Under the pieces are notes generated by a model. It ran no database searches and had not been told where the DNA came from. It saw nothing but the letters and a program-made list of their open reading frames with translations. A stretch of DNA of 20,017 nt from K189A clade bacterium (GTDB lineage: Bacteria; Pseudomonadota; Gammaproteobacteria; Pseudomonadales; Azotimanducaceae): the NCBI GenBank assembly GCA_007571095.1, contig RKSB01000170.1:1-20017 (forward strand), read 5' to 3'. Shown here piece after piece: positions 7,517 through 15,247 of the stretch. Numbering within the stretch: position 1 is the stretch's first letter; every line of letters starts with the position of its first letter. Both the position numbers and the translations under genes were made by a program.

Positions 7517-7536
7517 AAAGGTTGTGAAAGGTTGCG
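7517..7536 (+). repeat. 10-bp direct repeat upstream of coxB
   Basis: AAAGGTTGTG and AAAGGTTGCG lie back to back, just upstream of the proposed coxB promoter. The 10-bp period would place both copies on the same DNA face, so a binding site is conceivable. The rest of 7407-7516 shows no gene and no convincing terminator. Confidence 0.35.
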
Positions 7537-7541
7537 AGTGC

Positions 7542-7571
7542 TTGAGTAATCCTTTGCTCAATGAGTAGAAT
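7542..7571 (+). promoter_or_regulatory. Probable promoter of the cytochrome oxidase cluster
   Basis: TTGAGT (7542-7547, 4/6 match) and TAGAAT (7566-7571, 5/6 match) have an 18-bp spacer. Transcription would begin near 7578, giving a leader of about 115 nt before coxB. No better pair is visible in the 287-bp gap. Confidence 0.45.
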
Positions 7572-7574
7572 AGC

Positions 7575-7590
7575 GTCTGCGAGTGCAGAC
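7575..7590 (+). promoter_or_regulatory. Hairpin at the predicted 5' end of the coxB leader
   Basis: GTCTGC (7575-7580) pairs perfectly with GCAGAC (7585-7590) around a GAGT loop. It is not followed by a T-run, so it is not a terminator. Next to the predicted start site it could stabilise the 5' end of the mRNA or be a protein-binding palindrome in the DNA. Confidence 0.4.
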
Positions 7591-7593
7591 CGG

Positions 7594-7636
7594 CAAAAAT
7601 TTCGCCTCTTCGGAGCCCTGTCCAGTCAAAAATTTT
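7594..7636 (+). repeat. Pair of CAAAAATTT direct repeats in the coxB leader
   Basis: CAAAAATTT occurs at 7594-7602 and again, as CAAAAATTTT, at 7627-7636. The 33-bp spacing is about three helical turns. Phased A-tracts like these can bend DNA or bind nucleoid proteins; no particular regulator is indicated. Confidence 0.4.
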
Positions 7637-7693
7637 CTGGTACAAATCAGGTTCGGCCGGATGTTCGCCCGAATACTTACAAGGAATGAATAA

Positions 7694-8857
7694 ATGGCCT
7701 TTATGAGCCGATTGTCAAGACTCTCGGTGGCCCTGGCGGGGCTGTTCTGCAGTGCTTTTGTGTTGGCGGATTCGACAATGATGGAAGCCATTCCGCCATT
7801 CAACATGACGCAGGGTGTGACCAGCATCAGCCAGGAAGCCTATTGGCTCCACATGGCGGTTTTCTGGATCACCGTCGGCATCGGCCTGGTGGTTTTCGGT
7901 GTCATGTTCTGGTCGATGATATTTCATCGCCGGTCTCCGGATCGTCAGCCGGCCACCTTCGACGACAACAAGGCACTGGAGATCACCTGGACTGTCGCAG
8001 CCTTTCTGATTCTGGTGGTCATGGCCTGGCCGGCAACCATGACCATGCTGAAAATCGGCGACACCTCGGACTCGGATCTGACTATCGAGGCTCGTGGCTA
8101 CCAGTGGAAGTGGCAGTACAAGTATCTCGATGAAGACCGCAATGCCCAGGTGTCTTTCTTCAGTAATCTGGCGACTCCCGCCGGTGAAATAGAAAACCGG
8201 CAGACCAAGGGCGAATACTATCTGCTTGAAGTGGATGAAATGCTGGTGATCCCCACTCATCGCAAGGTCAGGTTTCTGGTCACCTCAAACGATGTCATTC
8301 ATGCCTTCTGGGTGCCCGACTTCGGCATCAAGAGCGATGCCATTCCAGGCTATATCAACGAGCGGTGGGTGCGCGTTGAGCAACCGGGTATTTACCGCGG
8401 CCAGTGCACCGAGCTTTGCGGGCGCAACCACGGGTTTATGCCCATTGTGGTAAGGGCAGTTGAGGCCGCGGAATACGATCAGTGGTACGCCCAAAAGCTT
8501 GCACAGCAAAAAGAAATCGACGCCCTGAGCCAGCAGGAATGGACGGCCGAACAACTGTTTTCGCTGGGCGAAGAGGTGTATGTGAAGCATTGCCTGGTCT
8601 GCCATCAGGCCAACGGTCAGGGTGTGCCACCGGCCTTTCCTTCGCTGGTGGGCACGGAAATGGTCCTCACCGACAAAGAGGGGCATATTGACATTGTTTA
8701 CAACGGCAAGGCGGGCACTGCCATGCAGGCTTTCGGCGTGCAGCTCAATCCGGTTGACCTGGCGGCCGTCATTCATTACGAAAGGCATGCCTGGGGCAAT
8801 GATTCGGGTGACGTAACCACGCCGCTCGACATTCTCAAGTTTGCACAAAAACAGTAA
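7694..8857 (+). CDS. coxB: Cytochrome c oxidase subunit II with fused cytochrome c domain
   Basis: Subunit II receives electrons from cytochrome c at the CuA centre and passes them to subunit I. The 387-residue precursor has a signal peptide ending near VLA-D (residue 25/26), two membrane helices (about 50-73 and 97-115) and a periplasmic cupredoxin domain. CuA ligands are all present: His203, Cys238, Glu240, Cys242, His246 and Met249 (CTELCGRNHGFM). The aromatic electron entry patch YQWKWQY is at 136-142. A C-terminal class I cytochrome c domain has CLVCH (300-304) and probable axial Met344, making this a caa3-type oxidase. The start at 7694 follows AAGGA by 8 nt; ATG 7703 is possible. coxA follows after 29 nt. 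Confidence 0.97.
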   Translation: MAFMSRLSRLSVALAGLFCSAFVLADSTMMEAIPPFNMTQGVTSISQEAYWLHMAVFWITVGIGLVVFGVMFWSMIFHRRSPDRQPATFDDNKALEITWTVAAFLILVVMAWPATMTMLKIGDTSDSDLTIEARGYQWKWQYKYLDEDRNAQVSFFSNLATPAGEIENRQTKGEYYLLEVDEMLVIPTHRKVRFLVTSNDVIHAFWVPDFGIKSDAIPGYINERWVRVEQPGIYRGQCTELCGRNHGFMPIVVRAVEAAEYDQWYAQKLAQQKEIDALSQQEWTAEQLFSLGEEVYVKHCLVCHQANGQGVPPAFPSLVGTEMVLTDKEGHIDIVYNGKAGTAMQAFGVQLNPVDLAAVIHYERHAWGNDSGDVTTPLDILKFAQKQ

Positions 8858-8886
8858 CGGACTCGAAAGACGACAGCGAGAAAAAA

Positions 8887-10482
8887 ATGGCCGAAGCGAC
8901 AGCAAGTACCCACATAGAACACTCTGGACCCGATGCGGGCATCACACGCTGGCTTTACACAACAAACCACAAGGACATAGGCACCCTCTACCTGTGGTTT
9001 TCCTTTCTGATGTTCTTGTTCGGCGGAGTCCTGGCACTGGTCGTCAGAGCCGAACTCTTTCAGCCGGGCTTGCAGTTTATCGAACCCCAGCTCTTCAACC
9101 AGATGACCACCATGCACGGCCTCATCATGGTGTTCGGAGCGATCATGCCGGCCTTTGTCGGTTTTGCCAACTGGCTGATACCCATGATGGTGGGTGCACC
9201 AGACATGGCGTTACCCAGAATGAACAACCTGTCTTTCTGGATTCTGCCCTTCGCTTTTGCGATGCTGGCCTCGACCTTCCTGATGCCCGGCGGTGCTCCC
9301 GACTTCGGCTGGACCTTCTATGCACCCCTGTCAACAACCTACGCACCTGACTCGGTCACCTTTTTTATCCTGGCCATTCACTTGATGGGAGCCTCCTCCA
9401 TCATGGGCTCCATCAACATCATCGCAACCATCCTGAACATGCGCACACCCGGCATGAAACTGATGGACATGCCGCTGTTTGTCTGGTCCTGGCTTATCAC
9501 CGCCTACCTTTTAATTGCAGTGATGCCGGTACTGGCAGGTGTCGTCACCATGATGCTCTTCGACATACACTTCGGTACCTCTTTCTTTAACGCGGCAGGA
9601 GGCGGTGATCCGGTGTTGTTCCAGCATGTGTTCTGGTTCTTCGGCCATCCCGAGGTCTACATCATGATCCTGCCGGCCTTCGGGATCGTCTCGCACGTCA
9701 TTCCGGCCTTCTCCAGAAAACCCCTGTTTGGTTACAGCTCGATGGTTTACGCCATGGCGGCCATTGCCATTATGTCGATGGTCGTCTGGGCACACCACAT
9801 GTTTACAGTGGGTATGCCGACCGTTGCCCAGCTGATTTTCATGTATCTGACCATGCTGATTGCCGTCCCCACAGGCGTCAAGGTATTCAACTGGATCTCT
9901 ACCATGTGGAGGGGCTCTATTACCTACGAGACACCCATGATGTTTGCCATCGCCTTCATTATTCTGTTCACCCTGGGCGGTTTCACCGGAATCATGCTGG
10001 CGATTGCACCGGCCGATTATCAATATCACGACACCTACTTTGTGGTCGCACACTTTCACTATGTTCTGGTGGCTGGTGCCCTGTTCGGAATCTTTTCCGG
10101 TATTTACTACTGGTTTCCGAAATGGAGCGGAAAAATGTACAACGAGGGGCTTGCCAAGTTGCACTTCTGGCTGTCTTTCATCGGCTTCAATCTGACCTTT
10201 TTCGTGCAGCATTTTTCAGGGCTTGCCGGTATGCCTCGGCGGATTCCGGACTATGCCCTGCAGTTTGCCGACTTCAACATGATCTCTTCGATCGGGGCTT
10301 ATCTGTTCGGCTTTTCCCAGTTGTTGTTCCTGTTCATTCTGGTAAGTGCCATTCGTAGCGGCAAGCCGGCGACTCAGGAGGTTTGGGACAACGCCGAGGG
10401 GCTGGAATGGACCGTACCCACGCCGGCACCCTACCACACTTTCGAGACACCACCGGAATTCAAGAGCAGGAGAGCGCATTGA
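8887..10482 (+). CDS. coxA: Cytochrome c oxidase subunit I (heme-copper oxidase)
   Basis: This catalytic subunit reduces O2 to water and pumps protons across the inner membrane. The 531 residues carry the full type A set. His77 and His391 are the ligands of the low-spin heme, and His389 binds the high-spin heme. CuB ligands are His254, His303 and His304, with the cross-linked Tyr258 in HPEVY. The D channel entry is PDMALPRMNN (Asp106) and its end is Glu256, while Lys332 in PTGVKVFNW belongs to the K channel. About twelve membrane helices are expected. The ATG follows a purine-rich GCGAGAAAAAA. The stop TGA at 10480-10482 overlaps the TTG start of ctaG. Confidence 0.98.
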   Translation: MAEATASTHIEHSGPDAGITRWLYTTNHKDIGTLYLWFSFLMFLFGGVLALVVRAELFQPGLQFIEPQLFNQMTTMHGLIMVFGAIMPAFVGFANWLIPMMVGAPDMALPRMNNLSFWILPFAFAMLASTFLMPGGAPDFGWTFYAPLSTTYAPDSVTFFILAIHLMGASSIMGSINIIATILNMRTPGMKLMDMPLFVWSWLITAYLLIAVMPVLAGVVTMMLFDIHFGTSFFNAAGGGDPVLFQHVFWFFGHPEVYIMILPAFGIVSHVIPAFSRKPLFGYSSMVYAMAAIAIMSMVVWAHHMFTVGMPTVAQLIFMYLTMLIAVPTGVKVFNWISTMWRGSITYETPMMFAIAFIILFTLGGFTGIMLAIAPADYQYHDTYFVVAHFHYVLVAGALFGIFSGIYYWFPKWSGKMYNEGLAKLHFWLSFIGFNLTFFVQHFSGLAGMPRRIPDYALQFADFNMISSIGAYLFGFSQLLFLFILVSAIRSGKPATQEVWDNAEGLEWTVPTPAPYHTFETPPEFKSRRAH

Positions 10483-11120
10483 CTTCAGCCAGTTCTCTCG
10501 CCAGGGCCGGGCAACAGCGGGCCAAGCGCACCGCCATCAGGGTGGCGAGTGTGGGCGTGCTTATGTTCGGGTTTGCCTTTGCACTCGTACCCCTCTACGA
10601 CATGGTGTGCAACGCCATAGGGCTGAACGGCAAAACAAACACCGATGCCTACTCGTATGATTCAGCCAGAACCTCTGTCGACAAAACAAGGCTGATAAGA
10701 GTGGAGTTCCTGACCATCAACAACGACTATATGCCTTGGAAGTTTTATGCCGACAAGTCCAGCGTAAGAGTGCATCCGGGTGAACTGAAAACCGCCACCT
10801 TTCACGTCCACAACCCGACCGACAGAGTGATGGTGGGGCAGGCTGTACCCAATGTGGCACCTTCGCAAACCGCCCGCTACTTTCACAAAACCGAGTGCTT
10901 TTGCTTTGAACAGCAGAGGCTGGCACCGGGTGAATCTCTGGAGATGCCGCTGCGTTTTCTGGTGGATACGGAACTGCCTGCCGGCATTCGTACTATCAGC
11001 CTTTCCTATACTCTCTTTGATGCCTCCGATTATGCGTCGCCGGAAGCCTCGGGCCTTGAGAACCAGGTCGGCCTTGGTCAAACAGTCCCCACACAGGAGG
11101 TAATCGGCCGTGGCCAGTGA
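10479..11120 (+). CDS. ctaG: Cytochrome c oxidase assembly protein CtaG/Cox11
   Basis: CtaG/Cox11 delivers copper to the CuB site of subunit I. With a TTG start at 10479 the protein has 213 residues, matching the family. The N-terminal membrane helix (about 22-38) leads into FALVPLYDMVCNAIGLNGKT. The periplasmic domain has the copper-binding pair CFC (Cys140, Cys142) in KTECFCFEQQ, and Cys44 lies just after the helix. The frame is open upstream to an ATG at 10383, but those 32 codons lie inside coxA and look like shadow sequence. A Shine-Dalgarno AGGAG lies 7-8 nt before the TTG, and TTGA overlaps the coxA stop, implying translational coupling. It overlaps coxC by 11 nt. Confidence 0.95.
   Translation: MTSASSLARAGQQRAKRTAIRVASVGVLMFGFAFALVPLYDMVCNAIGLNGKTNTDAYSYDSARTSVDKTRLIRVEFLTINNDYMPWKFYADKSSVRVHPGELKTATFHVHNPTDRVMVGQAVPNVAPSQTARYFHKTECFCFEQQRLAPGESLEMPLRFLVDTELPAGIRTISLSYTLFDASDYASPEASGLENQVGLGQTVPTQEVIGRGQ
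11095..11103 (+). promoter_or_regulatory. Strong ribosome-binding site fixing the GTG start of coxC
   Basis: AGGAGGTAA is a full anti-16S match within the end of ctaG, 6 nt before GTG 11110. It is the strongest Shine-Dalgarno I noticed in the window. It decides the non-ATG start and favours high translation of subunit III. Confidence 0.85.
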
Positions 11121-12051
11121 ATCCGCAGAGGGATACCCAGCTTACTACGTACCCCATAACAGCAAATACCCTATCTGGACGGCTGTCAGCCTCATTCTGG
11201 TCATGGCCGGCCTCGGACTTTGGCTGGTACAACTCAAGAACGACTATGCGGACCCGACTCAGCTGTTATTTGTTGCCGGCGCGCTGGCTCTTGGTGTGAC
11301 TCTGTTTTTCTGGTTTTCCAAGGTTATCAAGGAAAATTTTGCCGGACTGGTGAGCCCGCAGCTCAACCGTAGCTACGTCTGGAGCATGGGCTGGTTCATC
11401 TTCTCGGAAGTCATGTTTTTCGCCGCCTTTTTTGGTGCCCTGTTCTATGTTCGAAGCTTTGCCGTACCCTGGCTTGGCGGTGAAGGCGACAAGGCTTTAA
11501 CCGGCGAATACCTGTGGCCGGACTTCAATCGTCAATGGCCCGTACTGCAAAACCCCGATGCCACCGCCGTGCCCGGACCTGCTGAGTCGATGGCAGCACC
11601 TCCCCTCGACAGCCTCAGCCGCCTGCTGAGTTGGGGTACTTACCTGCCCTTCTGGAATACCGTGATTCTGCTGGCATCAAGTGTCACCATACATTTTGCC
11701 CATACCGCCCTGAAGAACGACAGGAGACGCAACCTGAACGCCTGGATGGTGGTCACCATTCTGCTCGGCGTGTTGTTTCTGGCACTACAGGTAGAGGAAT
11801 ATGTACTCGCCTATACGGAAATGGGGCTGACCCTCAATTCGGGAATCTACGGCTCCACCTTCTTTCTGCTGACCGGATTTCACGGCTTTCATGTGACCCT
11901 TGGCACCTTCATGCTCATCGTCATTGCCCTGAGGTGTTTCAAGGGGCACTTCAACACTCGGGACCAGTTTGGGTTTGAAGCGGTTTCATGGTACTGGCAC
12001 TTTGTTGATGTGGTCTGGCTCGGCCTGTTTACCTTCGTTTACGTTCTATAA
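11110..12051 (+). CDS. coxC: Cytochrome c oxidase subunit III
   Basis: Subunit III stabilises the oxidase and supports proton uptake by subunit I. The 313-residue protein has seven likely membrane helices. Family landmarks are WSMGWFIFSEVMFFAAFFGALFYV-type sequence in helix 3, HFAHTALK, LQVEEY, GFHGFHVTLG and, near the end, WYWHFVDVVWL. The loop after helix 3 (about residues 118-172) is long and rich in Pro and Ala, which accounts for a length above the usual 260-295. The GTG start is supported by the AGGAGGTAA site and overlaps the end of ctaG. The stop TAA (12049-12051) falls in a 12-bp tandem repeat shared with the end of the convergent DUF2909 gene. Confidence 0.97.
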   Translation: MASESAEGYPAYYVPHNSKYPIWTAVSLILVMAGLGLWLVQLKNDYADPTQLLFVAGALALGVTLFFWFSKVIKENFAGLVSPQLNRSYVWSMGWFIFSEVMFFAAFFGALFYVRSFAVPWLGGEGDKALTGEYLWPDFNRQWPVLQNPDATAVPGPAESMAAPPLDSLSRLLSWGTYLPFWNTVILLASSVTIHFAHTALKNDRRRNLNAWMVVTILLGVLFLALQVEEYVLAYTEMGLTLNSGIYGSTFFLLTGFHGFHVTLGTFMLIVIALRCFKGHFNTRDQFGFEAVSWYWHFVDVVWLGLFTFVYVL

Positions 12052-12069
12052 CCCGTCCTATAACCCGTC
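12046..12069. repeat. Perfect 12-bp tandem repeat at the coxC/DUF2909 stop codons
   Basis: CTATAACCCGTC occurs twice in a row (12046-12057 and 12058-12069). The first copy contains the last codon and TAA of coxC, and the second contains the TAG of the leftward DUF2909 gene. With only one copy, CTATAA would end both genes at once. Confidence 0.95.
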
Positions 12070-12321
12070 GATTTCCGGCTCTGCGGGACGATCCATCAGG
12101 CTGGTGCGGTTGTGCCAGGGAGCGTCCAGCCTGAGTTGTCCACTTGAAAATCCGTAAAATAAGACGATCAGCAGAGAGGCTGCCAGCAAAATTCGAATGC
12201 CCAGAGAATACAGAGTACGCCTTGAGCCTTGTTCTTGCTGATCCCGAAACAGGAATACCAGGCCGCTGCCCAGGCTGAGCAACACGCCGATAAACAGCAG
12301 AATAACGATAATTTTAAGCAC
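12058..12321 (-). CDS. Small two-helix membrane protein (DUF2909 family)
   Basis: This is an 87-residue protein with two membrane helices (about 3-25 and 41-58) separated by a basic loop (FRDQQEQGSRRTLYSLGIR). That pattern and the VLKIIVILL opening match the DUF2909 twin-transmembrane family often found beside cytochrome oxidase genes in gammaproteobacteria. The family has no established function. The GTG start at 12321 is supported by GGAGAG about 7 nt upstream, although the frame remains open to 12471. The gene lies leftward between coxC and the SURF1 gene. Its start is 12 bp from the SURF1 start, and its transcript would be antisense to any coxC-SURF1 readthrough. Confidence 0.85.
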   Translation of the reverse strand: MLKIIVILLFIGVLLSLGSGLVFLFRDQQEQGSRRTLYSLGIRILLAASLLIVLFYGFSSGQLRLDAPWHNRTSLMDRPAEPEIDGL

Positions 12322-12333
12322 GCAATCTCTCCA

Positions 12334-13083
12334 ATGTCTGGTCTGCCTTCCATGAAGGGTCGCTGGGTTATCAGGACAAGGCATTACGAGTTTACACCCG
12401 AATGGCGCATCACCCTTATAGTCATTTCGGCAGTCGTGCTGTTTACAAGCCTGGGGCAATGGCAACTCCATCGCCGGGCTGAAAAACAGAGGCTGCTTGA
12501 CGCTCAGGAGGTGCTGTCTGCAAAACCCCCGATACCCTTTCGCCGAGCAGAAGAGTCCAGCTTAACCGAACACACGCTGATTATCGAAGGCCGGTATCTG
12601 CCAACAAGGCAATTCCTGCTCGACAACAGAGTGCATCGCGGGCAAGTGGGCTATGACGTATATAGCGCGTTTCGACTGAAAGACGGCCGCGATCTGCTGG
12701 TTCAACGAGGGTGGATCGCTGCGAAGGCAAGACGCACCCTGTTGCCTTCGGTGAATCTGGATTCGACGCCGCGCAGGCTGCTTGTACAGGCTTATCGAAG
12801 AGACCGTCTGCTACCCGAATTCGGCCAAACAGCCACTGCTGATCGATGGCCTGTTCGAATTCAGAACCCCGACACCGACCGCATGGCTGAACTGGCCGGA
12901 CTGAATCTGGCGACTCGTCTGGAGATGCGTCTGTTGCCGGGACAGCTGAGCGCGCTGGTCGTTGTTTCTCCGAGCGAGGGGCTTCAGCCGGAAAAACATC
13001 TGGGTTACGCTTTGCAGTGGTTTACCTTCGCCGGCCTGACACTCTTTTTGTGGCTGAAGCTCAACACCAGGTCGAGACACTAG
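12334..13083 (+). CDS. SURF1 family cytochrome oxidase assembly protein
   Basis: SURF1 proteins help insert heme a into oxidase subunit I. With ATG 12334 the protein has 249 residues, typical for the family. The N-terminal membrane helix (about 25-42) ends in LGQWQLHRRAEKQRLL, the signature after helix one. The periplasmic domain includes LDNRVHRGQVGYDV and LVQRGWIA. The C-terminal HLGYALQWFTFAGLTLFLW forms the second helix. No Shine-Dalgarno is evident, and ATG 12352 is an alternative start. The longer frame back to 12229 runs through the antisense DUF2909 gene and is not credible. The TAG at 13081-13083 interlocks with the plsC TAG in CTAG. Confidence 0.93.
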   Translation: MSGLPSMKGRWVIRTRHYEFTPEWRITLIVISAVVLFTSLGQWQLHRRAEKQRLLDAQEVLSAKPPIPFRRAEESSLTEHTLIIEGRYLPTRQFLLDNRVHRGQVGYDVYSAFRLKDGRDLLVQRGWIAAKARRTLLPSVNLDSTPRRLLVQAYRRDRLLPEFGQTATADRWPVRIQNPDTDRMAELAGLNLATRLEMRLLPGQLSALVVVSPSEGLQPEKHLGYALQWFTFAGLTLFLWLKLNTRSRH

Positions 13084-13796
13084 CCCTGGTCGAGCTGTTC
13101 GAGTTCACTTTGCATCCATGCTCGAACCTGCTCGGTCAGGGCTTTTGGAGTCTGGCCCTGAACCTCTATGGGCCTGCCTATCACAAAGCGGACATCCCCT
13201 GAACGCTTCAAAAACTGACGAGCGCGCCAGACTTTGCCGCTGTTGTGGACCACAGGCAGTATGGGTACACTCGCAGCCAGTGCCAGTGCCGGGCCACTGC
13301 GGTGAAATTTACCCAGCCGGCCTGAGCTGCCTCGAGTGCCTTCTGGAAAAATCAGCACGGAAATCCCCGAGGCCAGCCGCTGCCTGCCCTGCCGAATAAC
13401 TTCTTTGAGTGCCTGCCGAGGAAAATCACGGCGAATGCTGATCGGCTTCAGCAATGCGTAGGCCCAGCCAAAAAACGGAATGTACAGCAGCTGTTTTTTG
13501 ACCACAGTGGTCACCGGCACCAGCACCGACTGCAAAAGCAGGGTTTCCAATGTGCTCTGGTGGTTAGACAGTACGACACAGGCGGAGTCGGGTATGTTCT
13601 CAAGCCCCTTGAGGTCTATGCGAACATGGCAGCTGACTTGCAGCCACCACAGCACCATTCGAGTCCAGGCCAGAATGATCGCACGAAATCTCAGCCGATA
13701 AGGCAAAGCCCAGCCGAGCAGGACACCCAGCGACCCCCAGACGATGGTTATCACAACATAGCCTGAGAAGAAGCACAGGGATCGCAGGTACATCAT
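13080..13796 (-). CDS. plsC: 1-acyl-sn-glycerol-3-phosphate acyltransferase (PlsC)
   Basis: PlsC acylates lysophosphatidic acid to phosphatidic acid at the inner membrane. The 238-residue protein has an N-terminal hydrophobic segment (about 8-30) and the acyltransferase motifs. These are NHQSTLE (78-84, catalytic His79, with Glu in place of the textbook Asp), a Gly/Arg-rich KPISIRRDF (117-125), FPEGTRG (150-156) and a later VPILPVV. It is the last gene of the leftward def-fmt-trkA-trkH-plsC run, 12 nt after trkH. Two tandem ATGs (13796, 13793) could serve as start, and the ribosome-binding site is weak. Its stop TAG shares CTAG with the SURF1 gene on the other strand. Confidence 0.93.
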   Translation of the reverse strand: MMYLRSLCFFSGYVVITIVWGSLGVLLGWALPYRLRFRAIILAWTRMVLWWLQVSCHVRIDLKGLENIPDSACVVLSNHQSTLETLLLQSVLVPVTTVVKKQLLYIPFFGWAYALLKPISIRRDFPRQALKEVIRQGRQRLASGISVLIFPEGTRGSSGRLGKFHRSGPALALAASVPILPVVHNSGKVWRARQFLKRSGDVRFVIGRPIEVQGQTPKALTEQVRAWMQSELEQLDQG

Positions 13797-13808
13797 TCAA
13801 AAAACTCG

Positions 13809-15245
13809 CTACCGCCAAAATTCGGGCACCAGCAGCACCAGCAGAGTGTATATCTCAAGACGACCCAGCAACATGGATACACACAAAAGCCACTTCAACG
13901 GGTCGGGAAGGCTTGAGTAATTTGAACTGACTTCACCGAGGCCGGGGCCCAGATTGGTAATGGTTGCGGCAATAGCTGAAAAAGCGGTTACCAGGTCCAG
14001 ATTGTAGCTGACGACAATCAGCATCATCAGGAAAAACAGAAAAACAAAGGCCGCGAAAAACCCCCAGACCGCATGTACGATATTCTCGTCCACCACGCGT
14101 TCGCCCAGCTTGATGTGATAAACCGCATTGGGGTGAATCAGCCTGTAGATCTCGCGAATTCCCTGACGGAAGATCAGCAGCACTCTGACGACCTTCATGC
14201 CGCCTGCCACCGAACCTGCGCAACCTCCCATGAGGGCCAGCAGTAAAATGAACATGGCGGGCGGTAGCGGCCAGTCGGCAAAGGATACGGTGGTAAAGCC
14301 GGTTGTCGTGGCCACGCTCACCGTCTGGAAAATCTTGTCTCGCCAGGCAATGGACGCCGCTGACATCTGGTCAAGGAACAGAATGTTGACCAACAGCATG
14401 CCAGCCACTATGGCCAAAACAAAAAAACGAAATTCCGAGTCCTGAAAATAATGCCGAAGGCTTCGCTGTTGCCAGGCAATGAAGTGCAGGCTGAAATTGA
14501 CCGCACAAAGCAGCATAAAAACCACGGCGACGGCCTCAACGGCGGGGCTGTCAAACCAGCCGATGGACTGGTCGTGCGTCGAAAAACCGCCGACGGCGAC
14601 GGTCGAAAAGCTGTGGCAGATGGCATCAAACCAGGACATGCCGGCAAGTGCATAAGCCAGTGCACAGGTGATCGTCAGAGCCAGATAGATGGCCCAGAGT
14701 GCTCGGGCGGTTCCAACTATTCGAGGAGTCAGTTTGCTGTCCTTGTTGGGTGTCGGCACTTCGGCACGATAAAGCTGCATGCCGCCAACACCCAAAGCCG
14801 GCAACAGTGATACCGCAAGCAGCACGATGCCCATGCCGCCAAGCCACTGTAATTGCTGGCGGTAGTAAAGAATAGAGCGCGACATGTCGTCCAGGCCGAC
14901 CAGAATGGTGGAGCCGGTGGTGGTCAGGCCGGACAGGGACTCAAAAACAGCATCCGTCCAGTTAGAGACAGCTCCGGAAAGGTAAAAGGGTATGGCACCG
15001 CAAACACCCAGAACCACATATACCAGTACGGTAATCAAAAAACCGTCTTGGGCACGTAGAGGCTCCTGGTGCCTGCGAGCCAGAACCCAGGCGAAAAAAC
15101 CAATCGCCAGCACAACCGAAAAAGCCGCCAGAAAGTGGCCGGCATGACTTTCTCCGTAAAGCAGAGAGACCAGAACAGGAGGCAACATGGAGAGGCTGAA
15201 AAACATCAGCAACACCCCTATCACTCGAACCGAGTTGAGCCACAT
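13809..15245 (-). CDS. trkH: Trk potassium uptake system, channel subunit TrkH
   Basis: TrkH is the membrane pore through which K+ enters, gated by TrkA. The 478-residue protein shows the four pore loops of the SKT superfamily: GLTTTGST (106-113, Gly111), STVAVGGFST (214-223), VATTTGFTTV (311-320, Gly316) and ATITNLGPG (428-436). Each supplies a filter glycine. WLGGMGIVLLAV (134-145) is also typical. About ten hydrophobic helices fit the family. The ATG is 2 nt after the trkA stop, so trkA and trkH are almost certainly cotranscribed and translationally coupled, in keeping with their action as one complex. Confidence 0.97.
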   Translation of the reverse strand: MWLNSVRVIGVLLMFFSLSMLPPVLVSLLYGESHAGHFLAAFSVVLAIGFFAWVLARRHQEPLRAQDGFLITVLVYVVLGVCGAIPFYLSGAVSNWTDAVFESLSGLTTTGSTILVGLDDMSRSILYYRQQLQWLGGMGIVLLAVSLLPALGVGGMQLYRAEVPTPNKDSKLTPRIVGTARALWAIYLALTITCALAYALAGMSWFDAICHSFSTVAVGGFSTHDQSIGWFDSPAVEAVAVVFMLLCAVNFSLHFIAWQQRSLRHYFQDSEFRFFVLAIVAGMLLVNILFLDQMSAASIAWRDKIFQTVSVATTTGFTTVSFADWPLPPAMFILLLALMGGCAGSVAGGMKVVRVLLIFRQGIREIYRLIHPNAVYHIKLGERVVDENIVHAVWGFFAAFVFLFFLMMLIVVSYNLDLVTAFSAIAATITNLGPGLGEVSSNYSSLPDPLKWLLCVSMLLGRLEIYTLLVLLVPEFWR

Positions 15246-15247
15246 CT

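Noticed and set aside
9511..10212. Leftward frame of 233 codons within coxA
   Set aside because: It is antisense to the core of coxA and its His/Gly/Asp-rich composition is typical of a mirror of membrane-protein codons.
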